5,142 nucleotides of DNA, from positions 1 to 5,142 of the forward strand of contig PMKX01000139.1 in assembly GCA_003158705.1 (NCBI GenBank). The letters run 5' to 3'. A model generated the notes under the pieces. It did not search any database and was not told the DNA's origin. It saw only the letters and a program-made list of their open reading frames with translations. The stretch comes from Actinomycetota bacterium (GTDB taxonomy: Bacteria > Actinomycetota > Thermoleophilia > UBA2241). Below are positions 1 through 5,142 of the stretch, piece after piece. Positions within the stretch are counted from its first letter, which is position 1. Every line of letters begins with the position of its first letter. Position numbers and translations under genes: made by a program.

Positions 1-467
1 CCTTCGGCAACGCCGGCGTCGGCGCCGTGCACGCCATGAGCTACCCCATCGGCGGCACGTTCCACGTGCCGCACGGCGTGGCCAACACGCTCATGCTGCC
101 CTGGGTCATGGAGTACAACATGATGTCGTGCCTCCAGTGGTTCAAGGAGATCGGCGAGTTCATGGGCGAGAACATGGATGGCTTGAGCGACCGCGACGCG
201 GCTGCCAAGACCGTCGCCGCCATGCGCACGCTGGCCGAAGACCTCGAAGTGCCGCAGTACCTCAACGAGGTCGGCATTCCCGAGTCGGCCATACCGTCGT
301 TGGTCGAGGGCGCCGAGACGCAGGGACGTCTCTGGAACAACAACCCGCGCAAGTTCACGCGCGACGACATGGCGCAGATCTACCGGAACATGGCCGTCAA
401 GCCCGGCACCGAGCCGGTCAAGGAGCAGAAGGCGGCCGGAACGAAGGCGCCGGCGAAGAAGAAGTAG
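1..467 (+). CDS. Iron-containing alcohol dehydrogenase, C-terminal part (5' end outside window)
   Basis: The reading frame is open from base 3 and gives 154 residues to a TAG stop. Family members are NAD(P)-dependent, cytosolic, and interconvert alcohols and aldehydes or ketones; the substrate cannot be told from this part. Residues 7-27 of the visible part (GAVHAMSYPIGG, then FHVPHGVA) match the family metal-site signature. His10 and His24 sit where E. coli FucO has its iron ligands His263 and His277. The remaining two ligands lie upstream of the window. Tyr14 replaces the His seen at that place in FucO; the family pattern allows Tyr there. The all-helical C-terminal domain follows, including the conserved NNNPRKFT segment near its end (FucO has GGNPREAT). 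After that comes an unusual tail of about 22 residues rich in Lys, Ala and Pro, ending AKKK. The gene converges on the threonine aldolase gene. Confidence 0.93.
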   Translation, partial: FGNAGVGAVHAMSYPIGGTFHVPHGVANTLMLPWVMEYNMMSCLQWFKEIGEFMGENMDGLSDRDAAAKTVAAMRTLAEDLEVPQYLNEVGIPESAIPSLVEGAETQGRLWNNNPRKFTRDDMAQIYRNMAVKPGTEPVKEQKAAGTKAPAKKK

Positions 468-497
468 GTCTGTAGGGCGGCGCGGCGACCCTGCGTG

Positions 498-524
498 GGC
501 CGCGGCCGTCAACCAGCCGCGGCC
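498..524. terminator. GC-only hairpin between convergent genes, possible bidirectional terminator
   Basis: GGCCGCGGC (498-506) and GCCGCGGCC (516-524) form a perfect 9-bp stem around a 9-base loop. The stop codon of the threonine aldolase gene (509-511 on the minus strand) lies in the loop. The alcohol dehydrogenase stop is 30 bases to the left. The position between two convergent genes suits a shared terminator. Neither strand has a run of T after the stem, so it is not a canonical intrinsic terminator. It could also be a chance stem in very GC-rich DNA. Confidence 0.4.
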
Positions 525-1558
525 ACCACGCGGGCGGCGACGGCGAGCGTCTCTTCGATGTCGCCATCGTCCACGTCTAGATGGGTGACGAAGCGCACCG
601 ACCAGCGCGCTTCGTCGAGGCAGAGCACGCCTTCGGCGCCGAGCCGCTCGACCAGATCGGCGGCCGGCATACCGGTGCCCCTGGTGCCGGCGAAGACCAT
701 GTTCGTCTGCACCGTGTCCAGGTCGATGGCCAGGCCCGGCAGCGCCGTCAGGCCTTCGGCCAGCCGGCGCGCGCGGCGCTGGTCGTCGGCCAGCCTGGCC
801 ACGTTGTGGCGCAGTGCATACAGGCCACCGGCGGCGACTATGCCGGCCTGGCGCATGCCGCCGCCATAGATCTTGCGGGCGCGCGCCGCCAGCTGCAGCA
901 TGGCCGCGTCGCCCACCAGCACGGAGCCGACCGGCGCCCCGAGGCCTTTCGAGAGACAGATGCTGACCGTGTCGCAGAGCGCCGCGTACTCGGCCGCCGG
1001 CACTCCCGTGGCGGCGACGGCGTTGAAGAGCCGCGCGCCGTCGAGATGCAGCTTCAGACCGTGCCGATCGCACAGCTCACGCACGGCTCTCATGTGCTCG
1101 AGCGACAGCACCACCCCGCCGCAGTGGTTGTGTGTCTGCTCGAGGCACACGAGGCGCGTCGGGGCGAAGTGCACGTCGGCGTCGGTGTGCACGTACTCGT
1201 CCATCTTCTCCAGGTCCAGCGTACCGTCCGGGGAGTCGAAGACTCGCAACTGCACCTGGCTGAGCGCCGAAGCAGCGCCTTGCTCGTAGAACATGATGTG
1301 CGCTTGCGCATGAAGGAAGACCTCGTCGCCGCGCCGCGTGAGGGCGCGGACAGCCGCCTGGTTGCACATCGTGCCTGACGGAAAGTAGAGCCCGGCCCGT
1401 TTGCCGAGCAGCTCGGCGGCGTGCTGCTGCAAAGCCATGACCGTGGGGTCGTCGCCGAGCACATCGTCGCCGACCTCAGCTTCCATCATCGCCCGCCGCA
1501 TCTCGGGCGACGGCCTGGTCACCGTGTCACTGCGCAGATCGATCACGCGCTTGGTCAC
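509..1558 (-). CDS. ltaE: Low-specificity L-threonine aldolase (PLP enzyme)
   Basis: This 349-residue cytosolic enzyme would cleave L-threonine and L-allo-threonine to glycine and acetaldehyde. It belongs to the fold-type I PLP enzymes and has the family's usual length. The N-terminus [12 protein letters not shown] is the family hallmark and is followed by [14 protein letters not shown] contacts can be placed by eye against E. coli LtaE: His87 (ring stacking, E. coli His83), the DGAR motif at Asp173-Arg176, and the Schiff-base lysine Lys204 in [14 protein letters not shown]. The glycine-rich GGGMRQAG loop (233-240) and the C-terminal RFVTHLDV are also present. The start is GTG, chosen because the protein begins right at the family N-terminus and a strong Shine-Dalgarno lies 4 bases before it. 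It is the last gene of a minus-strand series, 45 bases after the transglutaminase-like gene, so it may be co-transcribed with it. A stereospecific aldolase subtype cannot be excluded. Confidence 0.95.
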   Translation of the reverse strand: MTKRVIDLRSDTVTRPSPEMRRAMMEAEVGDDVLGDDPTVMALQQHAAELLGKRAGLYFPSGTMCNQAAVRALTRRGDEVFLHAQAHIMFYEQGAASALSQVQLRVFDSPDGTLDLEKMDEYVHTDADVHFAPTRLVCLEQTHNHCGGVVLSLEHMRAVRELCDRHGLKLHLDGARLFNAVAATGVPAAEYAALCDTVSICLSKGLGAPVGSVLVGDAAMLQLAARARKIYGGGMRQAGIVAAGGLYALRHNVARLADDQRRARRLAEGLTALPGLAIDLDTVQTNMVFAGTRGTGMPAADLVERLGAEGVLCLDEARWSVRFVTHLDVDDGDIEETLAVAARVVAAAG

Positions 1559-1560
1559 CG

Positions 1561-1571
1561 CCCCTCCTTTT
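1561..1571 (-). promoter_or_regulatory. Strong Shine-Dalgarno of the threonine aldolase gene
   Basis: The minus strand reads AAAAGGAGGGG, then CG, then the GTG start. The GGAGG core (1567-1563) ends 4 bases before the start codon. It supports GTG at 1558 as the true start. It also contrasts with the other complete genes here, which lack a recognisable ribosome binding site. Confidence 0.85.
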
Positions 1572-1603
1572 GGATCCGCGCCCCAGCGAGCGCCGGCGTT
1601 ACG

Positions 1604-2293
1604 CTACACCCTCTGCGTCCCCACCGTAAGACGGCGGCGGCGGCCGGGCACAGCGGCCGGCGGCAGCTGCGCCTCCTGGCCGCCCAGCTTGCCGGCCAGC
1701 GCCGCCAAGGCGTTGAGCAGCGGGATGACCGCGAGGCCGCCCAGCAGCAACCCCTTGCGCAGCCCGGGCATGGGCGTCCAGTAGATAGCCAGCTGGTCGC
1801 TGATCTCCTGTCCCAGATGGAACTGCTTGGGCCAATGGAACACGAAGTGGCCATTCTTGCGCTCGGCCAGCACGAGGCCGTTGTTCTCGATCGCGTTGGG
1901 CCGTTTGCCGGGATAGTCCACCCAGATATGGTCGAACGACATGCGAAGCTGGTACGGGATGCCCTTGGCCTTGAGGATGCTGGCCAGCACGATGGCGCGG
2001 CTCTCGCAGTCGCCGCGACCGGCATGTAGCGCCTCCGCCGCCGAGGGGAAGTACCACGGCACGCCGTTGACCTGCCAATCGTAGGCGTAGGGCACGATGC
2101 GCTGTTCCACCGCCGCCTCGATCAGCCGCGGGTTGTTGGGCAGGGTGCGCGCCAGCCCGGCGACCGCAGCCGCGTTCACGTCGGGGTGCTGGATGTTGCG
2201 GATGCTGCGCCAAAGCACGTTGGGGTCGGGGTACAGCACCACGACCACCCAGAGGACCACGAACAGAGCCAGTGCGGGGCGCGAGAATCTCAT
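1604..2293 (-). CDS. Membrane-anchored transglutaminase-like (papain-fold) protein
   Basis: 229 residues. An N-terminal hydrophobic segment (about residues 7-22) is probably an uncleaved signal anchor, and a second hydrophobic segment lies at about 182-201. The central part resembles the transglutaminase-like superfamily. Cys96 lies in a GRGDCESRA motif at the start of a helix, preceded by an [12 protein letters not shown] run typical of the fold. His122 lies in SFDHIWVDY, matching the family's H-x-W-V strand. The third catalytic residue is unclear: Asp126 follows closely, but the usual Asp lies further on. Such domains act as proteases, amidases or cross-linking enzymes; the substrate here is unknown. 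An envelope role is inferred from the anchor and from the upstream D,D-carboxypeptidase gene. The start ATG was chosen because the hydrophobic anchor begins just after it and a -10-like hexamer lies 6 bases before it; upstream codons in the frame are antisense-like continuation into the neighbouring gene. The tail (residues 205-229) is basic and Pro-rich. Confidence 0.8.
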   Translation of the reverse strand: MRFSRPALALFVVLWVVVVLYPDPNVLWRSIRNIQHPDVNAAAVAGLARTLPNNPRLIEAAVEQRIVPYAYDWQVNGVPWYFPSAAEALHAGRGDCESRAIVLASILKAKGIPYQLRMSFDHIWVDYPGKRPNAIENNGLVLAERKNGHFVFHWPKQFHLGQEISDQLAIYWTPMPGLRKGLLLGGLAVIPLLNALAALAGKLGGQEAQLPPAAVPGRRRRLTVGTQRV

Positions 2294-2299
2294 GTGTCC

Positions 2300-2305
2300 A
2301 TTGTA
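2300..2305 (-). promoter_or_regulatory. Putative -10 element (TACAAT) for a leaderless transcript of the transglutaminase-like gene
   Basis: The minus strand reads TACAAT, GGACAC, then the ATG at 2293. A -10 hexamer ending 6 bases before ATG would place the transcription start on or next to the A of the start codon. No convincing -35 (TTGACA-like) lies 16-18 bases further upstream, and there is no good Shine-Dalgarno. GGA in the spacer could serve as a weak ribosome site instead. Confidence 0.4.
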
Positions 2306-2358
2306 GCCACGCCGCGCCACAAGCCGTCGTTGAGGCGCAAGAACATGGACGACGAGCG

Positions 2359-2391
2359 TGAGCGTCCGCGCCCCGTCGCGGGCCACGCTCA
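2359..2391 (-). terminator. Bulged GC-rich hairpin starting at the stop codon of the carboxypeptidase gene
   Basis: On the + strand, TGAGCGT (2359-2365) pairs with ACGCTCA (2385-2391), and inside it CCGCG (2366-2370) pairs with CGCGG (2377-2381). This leaves a 6-base loop and a 3-base bulge, 12 base pairs in all. On the coding (minus) strand the stem opens with the TGA stop itself. No T-run follows, so this may be a weak or factor-assisted terminator or a 3'-end stabilising structure. It lies in the 95-base gap before the next gene of the series. Confidence 0.4.
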
Positions 2392-3669
2392 GAACAAACT
2401 GGTGATGCGCTGCCCGAGATCCCGGAAGCGATCGACGATCCAGCTGCCGGCCTGATGCAGCCAATGGACCACGTGGCCGCGCCGGCCCCAGGCGTCGTGG
2501 AGGCGGGCCGTGTCGCGGTGCCACCAGCTGGGCGCCGGCACGCTGCGGTCGGCCAGAAGAGGACGCGAGCCGACGGCGTGGCCGTCGATGAAGAAGCGCA
2601 TCGTGCCCAGCGCCTGGCCGGCAGCAAGCGGCAGGTGGGCCGCCGCCGGAGCCTCCACCTTCCAGGTGACCTGCGCCCCGGGCGGCACGCCGGTCGTGAA
2701 GGCCTTGCTGACGACCAGCGAGAGCGGCGTGTGACTGTAGGGCACCGGCACCCTGGCTTGAACGGCCCCCGCCGGCGGCGAGCTCCACGTCGTGTAGAGC
2801 GAGGTGCCGTACCTGTAGAGAGCGACAACGTCGCTCTGTCGCCGTGCCGGCGTGGGCTCACCGAGGACCGTGACGTACATCCAGCCGCTCGAGCGATGGC
2901 CATACGAGACCACGCACCAGCCGGCATCGTCGGTCATGCCCGTCTTCACGCCTTTGACCCACGGGTACGAGTACAGGAGCGTGTCGGGCGAGCGCACGAT
3001 GCGCTCCTGGCGAGGGTGGTCGGCAGGGCCGGGGAGCTCGGCCCGTGTGCGCTTCACCACGAAGGCGAACACCGGGTCCCTCATCTCGATGCGCGCCAGT
3101 CTGGTGAGATCGGCGACGGTCGAGTAGTGGCCCGGCGCGTCCAGGCCGTGAGGATTGGCGTAGTGGGTGTGCGTCAGGCCCAGGCGCCGGGCCTCGGCGT
3201 TCATCATCGCCACGAAGCGCGACTGGCTGCCGCCGACGTAGTCCGCCAGGTCCACGGCAGCGTCGTTGGCGCTTGGGATGAGCAGCCCCTCGAGGAGTTG
3301 CATCACCGTCAGTCGATCGCCGGCATGCAGACCGATCGTTGACTCGTCGACAGTCGTCACGTCCCCGTGCGCCGTGACGACCGCGTTCAGGTCGCGTACG
3401 TGGAGCAGCACGATGCGTGCCGTCATGATCTTGGTGGTGGAGGCCATTGGCCGGCTCACGTTGGCGTTGAAGGCCCAGAGGATGCGGCCGGTGCGCGCGT
3501 CCATGATGAGGGCTGCTTTGGCCTTGATGGGCGGCGGCGTGGCCGCAGCGGCTGCCGCAGCCGGCGCAGTCACGGCCAGGATGACGGCCACGGCCAAGAC
3601 CGGCCGCTGCAGGGCCGTCGGCCATGCGGTCCCACACACTCGCAGCAGCCGACTGAGCCTGATCGTCAT
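2389..3669 (-). CDS. D-alanyl-D-alanine carboxypeptidase (PBP5/DacA-type, penicillin-binding protein)
   Basis: 426 residues; a serine peptidase of the S11 family that removes the terminal D-alanine from peptidoglycan stem pentapeptides outside the cytoplasmic membrane. An N-terminal basic stretch is followed by a hydrophobic, Ala-rich export signal (about 23-43), probably cleaved before TPPPIKAKAAL. All three penicillin-binding motifs are present: SxxK as Ser77-Thr-Thr-Lys80 (nucleophile Ser77), SxN as Ser133-Ala-Asn135, and KTG as Lys242-Thr-Gly244. HYANPHGLDAPGHYST is a further family hallmark. Residues of about 296-380 fit the beta-rich PBP5 C-terminal domain. The last 19 residues (Trp410, Ile411, Phe415, Leu418, Ile422, Phe426 on one face; Asp, Arg and Gln on the other) can form an amphipathic helix, as used by PBP5 proteins to sit on the membrane. 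An in-frame ATG at 3696 would add nine residues; 3669 is preferred because a -10-like hexamer lies just before it. First gene of the minus-strand series, divergent from the membrane protein gene. Confidence 0.92.
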   Translation of the reverse strand: MTIRLSRLLRVCGTAWPTALQRPVLAVAVILAVTAPAAAAAAATPPPIKAKAALIMDARTGRILWAFNANVSRPMASTTKIMTARIVLLHVRDLNAVVTAHGDVTTVDESTIGLHAGDRLTVMQLLEGLLIPSANDAAVDLADYVGGSQSRFVAMMNAEARRLGLTHTHYANPHGLDAPGHYSTVADLTRLARIEMRDPVFAFVVKRTRAELPGPADHPRQERIVRSPDTLLYSYPWVKGVKTGMTDDAGWCVVSYGHRSSGWMYVTVLGEPTPARRQSDVVALYRYGTSLYTTWSSPPAGAVQARVPVPYSHTPLSLVVSKAFTTGVPPGAQVTWKVEAPAAAHLPLAAGQALGTMRFFIDGHAVGSRPLLADRSVPAPSWWHRDTARLHDAWGRRGHVVHWLHQAGSWIVDRFRDLGQRITSLF

Positions 3670-3676
3670 GCGCCCT

Positions 3677-3686
3677 AGTGTATACT
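3677..3686. promoter_or_regulatory. Putative overlapping divergent -10 elements around a GTATAC palindrome
   Basis: On the + strand, TATACT (3681-3686) ends 8 bases before the ATG at 3695. On the minus strand, TATACA (3684-3679) ends 9 bases, or TACACT (3682-3677) 7 bases, before the ATG at 3669. The hexamers share the palindrome GTATAC (3680-3685). Both genes lack a usable Shine-Dalgarno here (AGGG at 3676-3673 sits too close to the minus-strand ATG), so both transcripts may be leaderless. -35 matches are poor on both sides; the best on + is CTGATC (3659-3664), with a 16-base spacer. Confidence 0.45.
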
Positions 3687-3694
3687 TGCTTGCC

Positions 3695-4453
3695 ATGGAG
3701 TTGACCAGGCCGACGCTTCTGCAGCGCTGTGCGGCCACTCTACGAGCCAAGCAGTTCGTTGTCTTCTACGCCATCGCCCTCTATGCGCTTGGCGTCGCCA
3801 CACCCTTGCTCACGGGCTGGCTCCGCGAACACCGCCCGGCACAGGACCTGCTGCAGACCAGCAGCTCGCCGTTGAGCGACCTCGCCGCCACGCGCAGCTG
3901 GCTCATCGCCGTCGTCGTGGCTGGGTTCTACATCCTCAACGCCTGGTTTCGCGCCGGGTACATCCGCTCGCTGGTGGGCCGGCGGCACCTGCGTCCTGTA
4001 GGCATGGCGCAGTTCGGCCGCCTGCTCGCTCTGGCTCTGCTTCTCGACGGCGCCTTCGGGGCCTTGACCGGGCTCACCAATGCACAGCACGGCGCCGCAG
4101 CCACGGAGCTGCTGCTCCTGGCTCTGCTGCTGCTCAGCCTGGTCGGCTTGTACGCCGACTACGCCATCGTGGTCTCCAACATCGGGCCCCTGACCGGCAT
4201 CTACCGCTCTCTGCAGACTGTGCGCGCCAGGCTGGGCTTATCCGCCGGTCTTGTGGTGTTGGCCGTGCTGTTCTTCCAAGGGATCGACTCCCTGCTGACC
4301 GTGGTCACCTCCGGCTCGCTGGCTGCCATCGCTCCCGTGCTGGTCATCCGCGTCTTCGTGCTCGGCAGCCTGACCTTCGTGCTCGACGTGGTGCTGGTGC
4401 TCATCTACATCGAGGCTATCGAGACGGGCAAGATCCCGAGTGGCCATGCGTAG
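3695..4453 (+). CDS. Multi-pass integral membrane protein of unknown function
   Basis: 252 residues with about six predicted membrane segments, roughly at residues 21-40, 68-84, 106-126, 138-156, 182-203 and 211-239. I do not recognise a named family with confidence. The segment ADYAIVVSNIGPLTGIYRSLQTVRARLG (residues 154-181, shown here only to identify it by its ADYAIV, GP and RS landmarks) resembles a pattern seen in poorly characterised bacterial integral membrane proteins with several helices, in which such a loop follows a central helix. No catalytic motif, transporter signature or nucleotide-binding site is visible. Start: the ATG at 3695 is preferred because a TATACT hexamer lies 8 bases before it; the in-frame ATG at 3668 would add nine residues and overlap the divergent gene. 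Its 3' end overlaps the next gene by 8 bases, so the two are probably translated together. G+C at third codon positions is high, as in its neighbours. Confidence 0.85.
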   Translation: MELTRPTLLQRCAATLRAKQFVVFYAIALYALGVATPLLTGWLREHRPAQDLLQTSSSPLSDLAATRSWLIAVVVAGFYILNAWFRAGYIRSLVGRRHLRPVGMAQFGRLLALALLLDGAFGALTGLTNAQHGAAATELLLLALLLLSLVGLYADYAIVVSNIGPLTGIYRSLQTVRARLGLSAGLVVLAVLFFQGIDSLLTVVTSGSLAAIAPVLVIRVFVLGSLTFVLDVVLVLIYIEAIETGKIPSGHA

Positions 4454-4778
4454 GTCCGTCGCCTCGCTGCCGGAGTACGCGCAGGAGCGCCAGGTGACCG
4501 TGCAGGTCGGGCGGCTCGGCGGCTTCGACCTGCGACCGAGCCGCCTGTTCTTCTGGCTCGGTCGCGACCGCGACCGCCGGCAGCGTATCGTCTCCTACGG
4601 ACGCCCGCCGAAGGTGTTGCGCACGCCGCGCCGGCGAGCCTACGTGCACCTGGGGGGCATCGAGATCTCGTACTTGGGCAGTCCCGTGGTGACGGTGCCG
4701 CTCTCGCTGAGCCGCAGCGTGCGCCACCTGTGGCGGCGACGCGCGGCGCGGCGGCAGCGGCGGGCCATGCGTCGCTAG
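4446..4778 (+). CDS. Small, highly arginine-rich hypothetical protein
   Basis: 110 residues from the ATG at 4446; a GTG at 4440 would give 112. It is not a family I recognise. Arginine makes up 27 of 110 residues, against a single lysine (Lys56). The C-terminal 20 residues are mostly arginine, with clusters RRR and RRQRR. The middle part (about residues 16-85) has alternating hydrophobic and polar residues (VTVQVGRLGGFDLR, YVHLGGIEISYLG, VVTVPLSLS), suggesting a small beta-rich domain ahead of the basic tail. No membrane segment or Cys/His metal site is visible. Codons carry strong G or C at the third position, which supports a real gene over the antisense frame. The start overlaps the stop of the membrane protein gene (ATGCGTAG), and only a weak GAG precedes it, so translational coupling is likely. 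It could bind nucleic acid, or the acidic face of the membrane or a partner; none of these is shown. Confidence 0.7.
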   Translation: MRRSVASLPEYAQERQVTVQVGRLGGFDLRPSRLFFWLGRDRDRRQRIVSYGRPPKVLRTPRRRAYVHLGGIEISYLGSPVVTVPLSLSRSVRHLWRRRAARRQRRAMRR

Positions 4779-4785
4779 CGGCCCC

Positions 4786-5142
4786 CTACTCCCACTCGAT
4801 GGTGCTCGGCGGCTTGCTCGAGATGTCGTACACCACGCGGTTGACCTCGGGCACCTCGTTGATGATGCGTGAGGCCAGCGTCTCGAGCACGTCGTAGGGC
4901 AAGCGCGCCCAGTCGGCGGTCATGGCGTCGTCGCTCTGCACGGCGCGGATGGCGATCGGGTAGCCGTAGGTGCGCTCGTCACCCTGCACACCCACGCTGC
5001 GGATCACCGGCAGGATGGCGAAGCACTGCCAGAGTTCGCGGTACAGCCCCGCCTTGCGGATCTCTTCCTGCACCACGGCGTCGGCGCGCTGCAGCACGTC
5101 CACGCGCTCACGCGTGATCTCGCCGATGATGCGGATGGCCAG
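4786..5142 (-). CDS. guaA: GMP synthase (glutamine-hydrolysing), C-terminal part (5' end outside window)
   Basis: The last 118 residues and the TAG stop are visible; the frame runs off the right edge. The enzyme aminates XMP to GMP using ATP and glutamine, the last step of guanine nucleotide synthesis in the cytosol. The visible part is the C-terminal dimerisation and XMP-binding domain. It shows the family's RRADA-like helix (LQRADAV), the [15 protein letters not shown] strand-loop, [35 protein letters not shown] and the invariant C-terminus KPP-TIEWE. The glutaminase and ATP-pyrophosphatase domains lie beyond the window. No truncation or frameshift is seen. It converges on the arginine-rich gene with a gap of 7 bases. 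Confidence 0.97.
   Translation of the reverse strand: MAIRIIGEITRERVDVLQRADAVVQEEIRKAGLYRELWQCFAILPVIRSVGVQGDERTYGYPIAIRAVQSDDAMTADWARLPYDVLETLASRIINEVPEVNRVVYDISSKPPSTIEWE

Noticed and set aside
581..1378. Long + strand open frame (265 codons) opposite the threonine aldolase
   Set aside because: It is the antisense of a clear, full-length enzyme gene. The translation is rich in His, Arg, Gln and Val without domain motifs, as expected for an antisense frame in GC-rich coding DNA.
2294..2788. N-terminal extension of the transglutaminase-like protein
   Set aside because: The frame is open upstream, but these codons lie within the carboxypeptidase gene in another frame and read as low-complexity sequence. 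The hydrophobic anchor starts right after the ATG at 2293.
1599..2927. Minus-strand open frame of 442 codons overlapping the carboxypeptidase and transglutaminase-like genes
   Set aside because: It runs in another frame through two genes with clear motifs, has Arg/Pro/Ala-rich low-complexity translation, and no recognisable domain.
2455..3342. + strand open frame (295 codons) opposite the carboxypeptidase
   Set aside because: It is antisense to a gene with all three penicillin-binding motifs. No domain is seen in its translation.
3266..3694. Long N-terminal extension of the + strand membrane protein
   Set aside because: The extension is antisense to the carboxypeptidase, Arg/Ser/Ala-rich, and would erase the putative promoter. 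At most the nine residues from the ATG at 3668 are plausible.
4080..4150. Repeated CTG/CTC runs that look like a repeat array
   Set aside because: They encode a leucine-rich membrane helix (about residues 138-156 of the membrane protein); no true repeat unit with constant spacing is present.
4416..4727. Minus-strand open frame (103 codons) opposite the arginine-rich gene
   Set aside because: Third-position G+C favours the + frame, which also overlaps the preceding gene in the typical coupled manner. The antisense translation is His/Arg/Ala-rich with no motif.

Overview
The window comes from a high-GC bacterial chromosome. It is packed with housekeeping-type genes and I see no phage, transposon, CRISPR, tRNA or rRNA signature in it. 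The C-terminal part of GMP synthase, with its '[12 protein letters not shown]', '[13 protein letters not shown]' and '[10 protein letters not shown]' segments, reads most like actinobacterial (possibly Thermoleophilia-type) or Chloroflexi homologues. Several start codons lie directly behind a -10-like hexamer with no Shine-Dalgarno, which suggests leaderless mRNAs and fits Actinomycetota. This assignment is by eye and moderate to low in confidence.

Layout, left to right: (1) the 3' end of an iron-containing alcohol dehydrogenase on the + strand (3-467). (2) A GC-only hairpin between convergent genes (498-524). (3) A minus-strand run of three genes, in transcription order: a D-alanyl-D-alanine carboxypeptidase (3669-2389), a small membrane-anchored transglutaminase-like protein (2293-1604), and a low-specificity L-threonine aldolase (1558-509, GTG start with a strong ribosome binding site). 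(4) A compact divergent start region around 3667-3697, where two ATGs per strand are arranged almost symmetrically about a GTATAC palindrome. (5) A plus-strand pair: a multi-pass membrane protein of unrecognised function (3695-4453), overlapped by a small, extremely arginine-rich protein (4446-4778). (6) The 3' end of guaA on the minus strand (5142-4786), separated from the preceding convergent gene by only 7 bases.

How the genes may work together: the carboxypeptidase trims peptidoglycan stem peptides outside the membrane. The next gene encodes a membrane-anchored papain-like (transglutaminase-fold) domain, so both probably act at the envelope, and the divergent membrane protein may share their promoter region. 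The threonine aldolase makes glycine and acetaldehyde. The convergent alcohol dehydrogenase could in principle reduce an aldehyde such as acetaldehyde, but nothing shows they are co-regulated. GuaA is ordinary purine biosynthesis. No gene-free stretch exceeds 100 bases. I do not see a clear novel system. The most unusual items are the mirrored divergent start region and the coupled pair of uncharacterised genes that it drives on the + strand.
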